From Candidatus Pelagibacter sp. (lineage in GTDB: Bacteria > Pseudomonadota > Alphaproteobacteria > Pelagibacterales > Pelagibacteraceae): DNA of 5,537 nucleotides. The notes beneath the pieces are model-generated. The model was not told the DNA's origin, made no database searches, and worked only from the letters and a program-made list of their open reading frames with translations. The DNA is taken from assembly GCA_002704185.1 (NCBI GenBank), contig PAFP01000012.1, positions 3,392-8,928 on the forward strand, in the 5' to 3' direction. Numbering within the stretch: position 1 is the stretch's first letter; every line of letters starts with the position of its first letter. This document shows positions 1 to 5,537 of the stretch, in pieces. The position numbers and the translations under genes are program-made.

Positions 1-368
<368 letters not shown>

Positions 369-434
369 TTAGTCTTTATAAATTATGAAAGTTAAAAAGC
401 AAAATTTATTTTTGTTTATAATTAATAAATCGTA
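369..434. other. AT-rich spacer between the mmsA-type gene and mdh
   Basis: This 66-base gap is the longest noncoding stretch in the window. Read on the minus strand, it contains TTGCTT (397-402), 16 bases, then TATAAA (375-380), a loose match to a sigma-70 promoter whose start point would fall at or next to the mdh ATG. It also has a 7-bp A/T-only inverted repeat (ATAAATT/AATTTAT) around an 18-base loop. Neither is convincing in DNA this AT-rich: the -35 match is only about 3 of 6 and the stem has no GC pairs. The spacer could carry a secondary promoter for mdh, or simply be read through. Confidence 0.4.
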
Positions 435-1928
435 CTATTTCATTGTTGGCATAGTAAAATTGTTATTATCTCTTAAACCTGTGGGCCACCTAGATGTTAT
501 TGTCTTTAATTTTGTGTAAAACCTTATACCTTCCATTCCGTGCATATGATGGTCACCAAATAATGATCTTTTCCAACCTCCAAAACTATGGAAAGCCATA
601 GGAACAGGTATAGGAATATTAATTCCAACCATTCCTACCTTTATTCTAGTTGAAAATGACCTTGCCGCATCTCCATCTCTAGTAAAGATACTAACTCCAT
701 TGCCGTATTCGTGGTTATTGATAATTTTTATCGCCTCTTCAAAATCTTTTACTCTTACAACTGAAAGAACTGGACCAAAAATTTCCTCGTTATATATTTT
801 CATACTAGTTTTAACATGATCAAACAAACACCCGCCCATAAAGAATCCTTGTTCATAACCTTGTAGTTTTATTTCTGATCCATCTACAATTAATTTCGCA
901 CCTTCTTTTTTTCCAACTTCAACATAATCCTTAACCTTCTTTAAATGCTCCTTTGTTATTAAGGGACCCATTTCAATACTTTTGTCTGTTCCTGGACCAA
1001 TTTTTAATTCTTCAACTTTTTGTTTTAAACCATATACAAGTTTATCAGCGATTCCGCCTACCGCTACAGCAACTGACTGTGCCATACATCTTTCACCTGC
1101 TGATCCATAGGCAGCGCCCATTAAACCGTTTATTGCTTGATTTAAATCAGCATCCGGCATTACAACGCAATGATTTTTAGCACCCCCTAAAGCTTGAACT
1201 CTCTTTTCGTGTTTTGCAGAATTTTCATAAATGTATTTTGCTACAGGTGTCGAACCAACAAAACTAATTGCATTAACAGATTTGCTCTCTATTAATGTAT
1301 CAACAACCTCCTTTCCTCCATTCACAACATTTAAAACTCCTTTTGGTAGTCCTGCCTTTGTAAGTAAATCAGCTAACATCATCGAACAAGACGGAACTTT
1401 TTCAGATGGCTTTAATATAAAAGTATTTCCACATGCTATTGCGATTGGAAACATCCACATTGGAACCATAGCAGGAAAATTAAATGGTGTTATTCCTGCG
1501 CAGACTCCTAAAGGTTGTCTGACAGACCAGCTATCAACATCTCGACCAACATTTTCAGTAAATTCTCCTTTTAGCAAATGAGGTATGCCGCAAGCAAATT
1601 CAACTACCTCTAGACCTCTTGTCAATGAACCTTTAGCATCATCGTAAACTTTTCCGTGCTCTTGAACAATAGTCATTGTTAAGTCATCAATGTATTTCTC
1701 AATTAATTCTTTAAACTTAAATAAAATTCTAGCTCTTTGAAGTGGTGGTGTAGTAGCCCAACTTTGAAAAGTTTTGGCTGCAACATCTATTGCTTTTTTA
1801 GTTTCATTTGAATTGGCTAAACAAACTTTTGCTGATACTTCCCCTGTTGCGGGATTATAAACATCAGATGTTTTACATGAATCGCCCTCTAAAACAGTTC
1901 CATTAATATAATGGTTTATTATTTGCAT
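435..1928 (-). CDS. mmsA: CoA-acylating methylmalonate-semialdehyde dehydrogenase (MmsA/IolA family)
   Basis: This 497-residue aldehyde dehydrogenase has the usual length for the MmsA family. The family oxidises methylmalonate semialdehyde to propionyl-CoA, or malonate semialdehyde to acetyl-CoA, with NAD+, CoA and loss of CO2, in valine, thymine, beta-alanine or inositol breakdown. Visible motifs are PFNFP with oxyanion Asn150, the KPSEK NAD-binding stretch with Lys173, GSTPV at 225-229, GERCMAQ with catalytic Cys281 preceded by Arg280, EEIFGPV at 381-387, and the C-terminal TSRWP typical of MmsA. Where ordinary ALDHs have ELGGK with the general-base Glu, this protein has ALGGAKNH (247-253). 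Loss of that Glu marks the CoA-dependent MmsA branch, because thiolysis by CoA replaces hydrolysis. The ATG at 1928 gives the standard MQIINHYING start, though no clear Shine-Dalgarno precedes it. It lies 18 bases after sdhB, so co-transcription with sdh is likely. The exact substrate cannot be read from sequence. Confidence 0.94.
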   Translation of the reverse strand: MQIINHYINGTVLEGDSCKTSDVYNPATGEVSAKVCLANSNETKKAIDVAAKTFQSWATTPPLQRARILFKFKELIEKYIDDLTMTIVQEHGKVYDDAKGSLTRGLEVVEFACGIPHLLKGEFTENVGRDVDSWSVRQPLGVCAGITPFNFPAMVPMWMFPIAIACGNTFILKPSEKVPSCSMMLADLLTKAGLPKGVLNVVNGGKEVVDTLIESKSVNAISFVGSTPVAKYIYENSAKHEKRVQALGGAKNHCVVMPDADLNQAINGLMGAAYGSAGERCMAQSVAVAVGGIADKLVYGLKQKVEELKIGPGTDKSIEMGPLITKEHLKKVKDYVEVGKKEGAKLIVDGSEIKLQGYEQGFFMGGCLFDHVKTSMKIYNEEIFGPVLSVVRVKDFEEAIKIINNHEYGNGVSIFTRDGDAARSFSTRIKVGMVGINIPIPVPMAFHSFGGWKRSLFGDHHMHGMEGIRFYTKLKTITSRWPTGLRDNNNFTMPTMK

Positions 1929-1946
1929 TTGAATATTTAATTATAT

Positions 1947-2729
1947 CTATTTAATTTTTTCAGTAACTAACATTTTTTTAATAGATCCAATTGCTTTGGC
2001 AGGGTTTAAACCTTTTGGACAAGCGTTAGTACAGTTCATTATAGTATGACATCTAAAGAGTTTTAATTCATCTGCAACCTTTTTGAGTCTTTTTTTTCTT
2101 TCATTATCTCGGCTGTCAATAATCCACCTGTAAGCTTGTAATAATACAGCAGGTCCCAAATATTTATCACCGTTCCACCAATAACTTGGACATGATGTTG
2201 AGCAACATGCGCACATTATACATTCATATAAACCATCTAATTTTGACCTTTCCGAGATTGATTGTTTTTCTTCTTTAATATCTTTGTTTTTCAGCGATTG
2301 CATCCACGGCTCTATTGACTCGTATTGTTTGTAAAGTTTAGTTAGATTTGCAACTAAATCTTTAATAACTGGCATATGCGGTAATGGGTAAACATTTATA
2401 TCACCTTTGATATCACTAATAGCTTTGGTGCAAGCCAGTGTGTTCGAACCATCTATATTCATAGCACATGATCCACATACTCCCTCCCTGCACGATCTGC
2501 GAAAAGTTAGAGTCGAGTCAGTTTCGTTTTTTATCTTGATTAAGGCATCCAAGATCATAGGGCCGCAATCGTTCAAATTAAGTTCGAAAGTATCTATACT
2601 AGGATTTTTACCGTCCTCAGGATTCCATCTATAAACTTTAAATTTTTTTAAATTTTTGTTGCCGTTAGAGCTTCGATGGTATTTGCCTGGATTAATTTTA
2701 GAATTTTTGGGTAATGCAAATTGTACCAT
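1947..2729 (-). CDS. sdhB: Succinate dehydrogenase iron-sulfur subunit SdhB
   Basis: This is the electron-transfer subunit of complex II (260 residues, normal for alphaproteobacteria). It carries electrons from SdhA-bound FAD to quinone and sits on the cytoplasmic face of the membrane anchors. The N-terminal ferredoxin-like domain has the [2Fe-2S] ligands Cys80, Cys85, Cys88 and Cys100 ([12 protein letters not shown]). The C-terminal domain has [13 protein letters not shown] and [16 protein letters not shown]. By the E. coli pattern, Cys170, Cys173, Cys176 and Cys237 bind [4Fe-4S], and Cys180, Cys227 and Cys233 bind [3Fe-4S]. Quinone-site residues corresponding to E. coli Pro160, Trp164 and His207 are present as Pro181, Trp185 and His228. 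Its ATG overlaps the sdhA stop in a TAATG junction. A weak AGAG, seven bases upstream inside sdhA, may serve as ribosome site. No cluster ligand is missing. Confidence 0.98.
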   Translation of the reverse strand: MVQFALPKNSKINPGKYHRSSNGNKNLKKFKVYRWNPEDGKNPSIDTFELNLNDCGPMILDALIKIKNETDSTLTFRRSCREGVCGSCAMNIDGSNTLACTKAISDIKGDINVYPLPHMPVIKDLVANLTKLYKQYESIEPWMQSLKNKDIKEEKQSISERSKLDGLYECIMCACCSTSCPSYWWNGDKYLGPAVLLQAYRWIIDSRDNERKKRLKKVADELKLFRCHTIMNCTNACPKGLNPAKAIGSIKKMLVTEKIK

Positions 2730-2731
2730 TA
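2727..2731 (-). other. sdhA stop / sdhB start overlap (TAATG)
   Basis: On the minus strand the sdhA TAA (2731-2729) and the sdhB ATG (2729-2727) share one base. This arrangement is typical of translational reinitiation and would help keep SdhA and SdhB at equal levels. It also fixes the sdhB start. Confidence 0.85.
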
Positions 2732-4510
2732 ATACACTCTTGCTTTTGGTGGAAAGTATTGAACATCATTTGAGAGTGTATGTTTGTGAACATCCCTGTA
2801 ATCTATATCAACTGATCCTGATTTATGCCATGCAAGTGTATGCTTCATCCAATTATTATCATCCCTTTCTTTAAAGTCTTCTCTTGAATGTGCTCCTCTA
2901 CTTTCTTTTCTATTCTCGGCAGATGCCATTGTAACCATTGATTGTCTTATTAAATTATCAAACTCTAATGTTTCAACCAAATCGGTATTAAAGATTAGTG
3001 ATCTATCCTTAACAGATAAATCGCTTAAACCTTCCCAAGGTTTTTTAATTTCGTTGACACCTTCTTGTAAAGTTTTATTTGTTCTAAAAACTGCGCATTT
3101 ATTTTGCATAGTTTTTTGCATTAGACTTCTTAAATTTGCCGTTGATGTTGATCCGTTTGAATTTCTTAATTTATCAAATCTATCTAGGGATTTTTGTGTT
3201 TCACTATCAGGAATTATTTCGTGTTTTGAATTAGGTTTAACCAATTCGGCAGCTTTTTTAGCCGCTGCTTTTCCAAAAACTACAAGATCAATTAATGAAT
3301 TTGATCCTAATCTGTTTGCACCATGGACTGAAACACAAGCTGCTTCACCTACAGCCATTAAACCGTCTACTATTTTGTTGGAACCGTTTGCGTCTTTTGT
3401 AAGAACTTGCCCATGATAATTAGTTGATATTCCTCCCATATTATAATGAACAGTTGGTAATACAGGTATTGGTTCTTTAGTAACATCAACACCCGCAAAT
3501 ACTTTTGCTGACTCTGAGATACCTGGCAATCTTTCGCTCAATACTTTTGGATCTAAGTGGTTTAAGTGGAGGTATATGTGGTCTTTATTTTTTCCCACAC
3601 CTCTACCTTCATTAATTTCTATAGTCATAGATCGAGATACAACATCTCTGGATGCTAGATCTTTGGCAGATGGTGCATATCTCTCCATAAACCTCTCACC
3701 CTCAGAGTTCACTAAAAAACCTCCTTCTCCTCTACTGCCTTCAGTTATTAAACAACCAACACCATAAATTCCTGTAGGATGAAACTGAACAAACTCCATA
3801 TCTTGTAGAGGTAATCCTGCTCTTAAAACCATGCCACCTCCATCACCGGTGCATGTGTGTGCAGATGTTGCAGAAAAATAAGCTCTGCCATACCCACCTG
3901 TTGCTAAAATTGTAATTTTTGACCTAAATCTATTTATAGTTCCATCTTGGAGAGACCAAGTTAATACTCCCTGACATTTATCATTATGCATCAAAAGATC
4001 TAATGCAAAGTGTTCTATAAAAAATTCTGTTTTTTTCTTCAATGCTTGACCATACAATGTATGTAATATTGCATGACCAGTCCTATCTGCAGCGGCACAA
4101 GTTCTTTGAGCTACTCCATTACCGTAATTTTTAGTCATACCCCCGAAAGGACGTTGATATATTTTTCCCTCCTCTGTTCTGCTAAATGGTACACCATACT
4201 TTTCTAATTCAATAACAGCTTCGGGAGCTTCTTTGCAAAGATATTCTATAGCGTCTTGATCTCCTAGCCAATCTGCACCCTTAACTGTATCATACATGTG
4301 CCATCGCCAATCATCTTCGCCCATATTGCCTAGTGCAGCTGAAATACCACCTTGAGCAGCAGCGGTGTGACTTCGAGTTGGAAATACCTTAGATATGCAT
4401 GCAGTTTTTAAACCTGACTCGGCCAAACCAACAGCTGCCCTTAAACCAGATCCTCCAGCACCTACTACTACGACATCGTACTCATGATCAATAATTTTGT
4501 ATGAACTCAT
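2729..4510 (-). CDS. sdhA: Succinate dehydrogenase flavoprotein subunit SdhA
   Basis: This is the catalytic subunit of complex II (593 residues, full length), which oxidises succinate to fumarate through covalently bound FAD. The N-terminal FAD-binding loop is [12 protein letters not shown] with glycines at 17, 19, 20 and 22. His48 in [10 protein letters not shown] is the expected covalent flavin attachment site. Substrate and catalytic residues match the E. coli enzyme: His244 (QFHPTG), Thr257/Glu258 (TEGSRGEGG), Arg288 as proton-shuttle arginine (ASRDVVSR), His355 (HYNMGG) and Arg400 ([10 protein letters not shown]). The C-terminal domain has the usual [15 protein letters not shown] stretch (532-546) and ends in KARVY. 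The ATG at 4510 overlaps the sdhD TGA as ATGA. The covalent-His motif and the neighbouring sdhC and sdhD favour SDH over L-aspartate oxidase or a soluble fumarate reductase. No catalytic residue is missing, so the enzyme head looks fully active even though the anchors are unusual. Confidence 0.98.
   Translation of the reverse strand: MSSYKIIDHEYDVVVVGAGGSGLRAAVGLAESGLKTACISKVFPTRSHTAAAQGGISAALGNMGEDDWRWHMYDTVKGADWLGDQDAIEYLCKEAPEAVIELEKYGVPFSRTEEGKIYQRPFGGMTKNYGNGVAQRTCAAADRTGHAILHTLYGQALKKKTEFFIEHFALDLLMHNDKCQGVLTWSLQDGTINRFRSKITILATGGYGRAYFSATSAHTCTGDGGGMVLRAGLPLQDMEFVQFHPTGIYGVGCLITEGSRGEGGFLVNSEGERFMERYAPSAKDLASRDVVSRSMTIEINEGRGVGKNKDHIYLHLNHLDPKVLSERLPGISESAKVFAGVDVTKEPIPVLPTVHYNMGGISTNYHGQVLTKDANGSNKIVDGLMAVGEAACVSVHGANRLGSNSLIDLVVFGKAAAKKAAELVKPNSKHEIIPDSETQKSLDRFDKLRNSNGSTSTANLRSLMQKTMQNKCAVFRTNKTLQEGVNEIKKPWEGLSDLSVKDRSLIFNTDLVETLEFDNLIRQSMVTMASAENRKESRGAHSREDFKERDDNNWMKHTLAWHKSGSVDIDYRDVHKHTLSNDVQYFPPKARVY
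4507..4510 (-). other. sdhD stop / sdhA start overlap (ATGA)
   Basis: On the minus strand the sdhA ATG (4510-4508) and the sdhD TGA (4509-4507) overlap as ATGA. No strong Shine-Dalgarno precedes the sdhA ATG, so coupled translation from sdhD is the likely way of starting SdhA. Confidence 0.85.
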
Positions 4511-4836
4511 ATTCTAATAATTAACATTGATATAATAGCTAAGGAAGATATTACAATAATTAAGGCTGAAATCATCCATTTTGCGACATTTTTGTAAAAT
4601 TCATTATGGATGTAATCCTCAAATACCTCATTTACACCAATTTTAATATTAACGGATATTAGTAAATAAGCGATGACTAGTACTGAAAAATTCAGATTAT
4701 CATTTATAAAATTTTCAACAATATTTTGATTTACAAATATATTTTTTGGCATGTTAACAACTAACCAAAAAACTATTGGTGTTAAGATTAAAGATGAAAT
4801 TCTATAAATGATCCATTTATTAACGCTTTTTATCAT
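4507..4836 (-). CDS. sdhD: Succinate dehydrogenase membrane anchor SdhD, lacking the usual heme-ligand His
   Basis: This small hydrophobic anchor subunit (109 residues) has three predicted membrane helices, roughly residues 12-30, 46-66 and 85-107. With SdhC it holds SdhAB on the inner membrane and forms part of the ubiquinone site. Position in sdhCDAB and the helix-2 pattern identify it: [14 protein letters not shown] keeps Gly67 and the Asp74-Tyr75 pair matching E. coli Asp82-Tyr83, where Tyr83 contacts quinone. Arg12 (YRISSL) fits the conserved N-terminal arginine. The residue 11 before the Asp, His71 in E. coli and an axial heme b ligand, is Asn63 here (AAT, 4648-4650). I chose the ATG at 4836 because it forms an ATGA overlap with the sdhC stop. 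A TTG at 4848 in frame would add only MGSY and extend the overlap to 16 bases. Sequence similarity to other SdhD proteins is otherwise weak, as is usual for this subunit. Confidence 0.9.
   Translation of the reverse strand: MIKSVNKWIIYRISSLILTPIVFWLVVNMPKNIFVNQNIVENFINDNLNFSVLVIAYLLISVNIKIGVNEVFEDYIHNEFYKNVAKWMISALIIVISSLAIISMLIIRI
4833..4836 (-). other. sdhC stop / sdhD start overlap (ATGA)
   Basis: On the minus strand the sdhD ATG (4836-4834) and the sdhC TGA (4835-4833) overlap by four bases. The same ATGA arrangement at the sdhD/sdhA junction supports this start over the in-frame TTG at 4848. Confidence 0.8.
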
Positions 4837-5201
4837 ATAGCTACCCAAATGATAAAAGTTAAAACTAAAGACAATATAAATATTGAAATACCTGAAATAT
4901 TTGCAGTTTTTATTTCATAACCATAGCCCAAATCCCATACAATGTGTCGTATCTCGGCAAGAAAATAAAATAATAGAGACCATGAACATCCTATGATAAT
5001 AAATTTACCTAAAAAAGATGATATGAAAATATTAAAATAATTATAAAAATCTCCACCGACAGCAACTGAAAAAATCCATAATGCGATAAGAAAAATTGAA
5101 AATATATTTAATATCAAAGTAATTCTATGCGTAATAGATAATAAAGATGACAACTGCCATTTATATACTTGCAAATGAGGTGATAATGGGTTTTGATTCA
5201 T
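4833..5201 (-). CDS. sdhC: Succinate dehydrogenase cytochrome b556 subunit SdhC, lacking the usual heme-ligand His
   Basis: This is the large membrane anchor of complex II (122 residues), with three predicted membrane helices at about 27-49, 62-82 and 100-121. The N-terminus, NPLSPHLQVYKW, is the standard alphaproteobacterial SdhC opening. The signature SxxHRxxG appears as S22-I-T-H25-R26-I-T-L29, keeping Ser22 and Arg26 (E. coli Ser27 and Arg31, quinone site) but with Leu for the final Gly. The second signature, in E. coli HVVVGIRH followed by an Asp, appears as YFLAEIRH then IVWDLGYG. The second His (His86) and Asp90 are kept, but the first His, the heme b axial ligand (E. coli His84), is Tyr79 (TAT, 4965-4967), and the Gly is Glu83. 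The ATG at 5201 follows the asd stop by two bases with no visible Shine-Dalgarno, so translation is probably coupled to asd. Confidence 0.93.
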   Translation of the reverse strand: MNQNPLSPHLQVYKWQLSSLLSITHRITLILNIFSIFLIALWIFSVAVGGDFYNYFNIFISSFLGKFIIIGCSWSLLFYFLAEIRHIVWDLGYGYEIKTANISGISIFILSLVLTFIIWVAI

Positions 5202-5203
5202 AA

Positions 5204-5537
5204 TTAAATAATTTTAATTAATTTCTCAGCTATTTGTACTGCGTTTAAAGCCGCGCCTTTTAATAAATTATCAGATACTATCCACATATTTAATGAGTTT
5301 TTATTACTATTATCTTTTCTTACTCTTGAAATAAAAGTTTCATATTTTCCCTCTGCATCTAGAGGTGTAGCATACCCCTTATCTTGTCTTTCATCATGCA
5401 AAACACAACCTGGGGCTCTCCTCAAAATTTTATTAGCTTCTTCTAATTCAAAATCTGTATGAAATTCAATATTTACCGACTCCGAATGTGAAACTAAAAC
5501 TGGTACTCTAACACAGGTTGCTGTTAAATTAATTTTT
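5204..5537 (-). CDS. asd: Aspartate-semialdehyde dehydrogenase, C-terminal part (5' end outside window)
   Basis: Only the last 110 residues are present. The open frame continues past base 5537, so a start at an internal codon near 5425 is not the real start. The enzyme reduces aspartyl-4-phosphate to aspartate semialdehyde with NADPH, the branch point to lysine/diaminopimelate, threonine and methionine. Visible features are CVRVPV (about 5498-5515), whose Arg belongs to the substrate site, and SHSESVNIEF with His at 5486-5488 matching the catalytic-base His of Asd. They are followed by ATPLDAEGK and the C-terminal SDNLLKGAALNAVQIAE family signature. The Ser before His is Gly in many homologues. 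The catalytic Cys lies outside the window. The TAA at 5204-5206 is two bases before the sdhC ATG, so asd appears to be the upstream partner of the sdh genes on one transcript. Confidence 0.95.
   Translation of the reverse strand, partial: KINLTATCVRVPVLVSHSESVNIEFHTDFELEEANKILRRAPGCVLHDERQDKGYATPLDAEGKYETFISRVRKDNSNKNSLNMWIVSDNLLKGAALNAVQIAEKLIKII

Noticed and set aside
375..402. Promoter for mdh on the minus strand (TTGCTT, 16 bases, TATAAA)
   Set aside because: The -35 match is poor, A/T-rich -10-like boxes are expected by chance here, and the start would make mdh leaderless. It is described in the spacer entry but not called as a promoter.
382..413. Terminator after the mmsA-type gene (ATAAATT/AATTTAT inverted repeat)
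   Set aside because: The 7-bp stem is all A/T with an 18-base loop and no following U-tract, so it would be too weak for intrinsic termination.
953..1581. Plus-strand open frames opposite the mmsA-type gene
   Set aside because: They lie wholly inside a confidently identified minus-strand gene, have no family motifs, and show low-complexity composition typical of antisense frames.
435..1928. Missing general-base Glu in the aldehyde dehydrogenase read as an inactivating change
   Set aside because: Absence of this Glu is normal in CoA-dependent MmsA-type enzymes, and catalytic Cys281 and Asn150 are present.
2407..3767. Plus-strand open frames opposite sdhB and sdhA
   Set aside because: They are antisense to well-conserved genes with every catalytic residue present. 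Their translations show no recognisable domain.
4837..4848. Upstream TTG start for sdhD adding residues MGSY
   Set aside because: The ATG at 4836 gives a four-base ATGA overlap with sdhC, matching the next junction, and places the conserved Trp/Arg segment at the usual distance from the N-terminus.
5204..5425. A separate 73-residue gene starting at 5425
   Set aside because: The same frame continues upstream without a stop to the window edge and encodes conserved Asd motifs (CVRVPV, SHSESV), so this is only the tail of asd.

Overview
The window is AT-rich and tightly packed, and every gene lies on the minus strand. Transcription therefore runs from high to low coordinates: asd (3' part) > sdhC > sdhD > sdhA > sdhB > mmsA-type dehydrogenase > mdh (5' part). 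Low GC, gaps of 2, 18 and 66 bases, start/stop overlaps, an alphaproteobacterial SdhB/SdhA type and an asd-sdhCDAB-mdh neighbourhood suggest a streamlined alphaproteobacterium, most likely a SAR11/Pelagibacterales-like marine organism. That assignment is inferred from composition and gene order, not from a search.

Layout: 5204-5537 is the C-terminal part of aspartate-semialdehyde dehydrogenase. 4507-5201 holds the two membrane anchors of succinate dehydrogenase, 2729-4510 its flavoprotein and 1947-2729 its iron-sulfur protein. 435-1928 encodes a CoA-acylating (methyl)malonate-semialdehyde dehydrogenase, and 1-368 the N-terminal third of malate dehydrogenase. The only appreciable spacer, at 369-434, separates the mmsA-type gene from mdh. 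No RNA genes, mobile elements, CRISPR arrays or long repeats are visible.

The genes fit together metabolically. SDH oxidises succinate to fumarate and feeds the quinone pool, and malate dehydrogenase acts two steps later in the TCA cycle. The semialdehyde dehydrogenase makes propionyl-CoA or acetyl-CoA, which can enter the cycle. Asd starts the aspartate-family amino acid branch from oxaloacetate-derived aspartate.

The most interesting signal is in the SDH anchors. SdhA and SdhB keep all recognised catalytic, FAD and Fe-S residues, and the quinone-site residues appear intact. The positions matching both axial ligands of heme b are not histidine: Tyr79 in SdhC (E. coli His84) and Asn63 in SdhD (E. 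coli His71). This suggests a SdhCDAB-type complex that may lack heme b, which should be tested by alignment and structure prediction.
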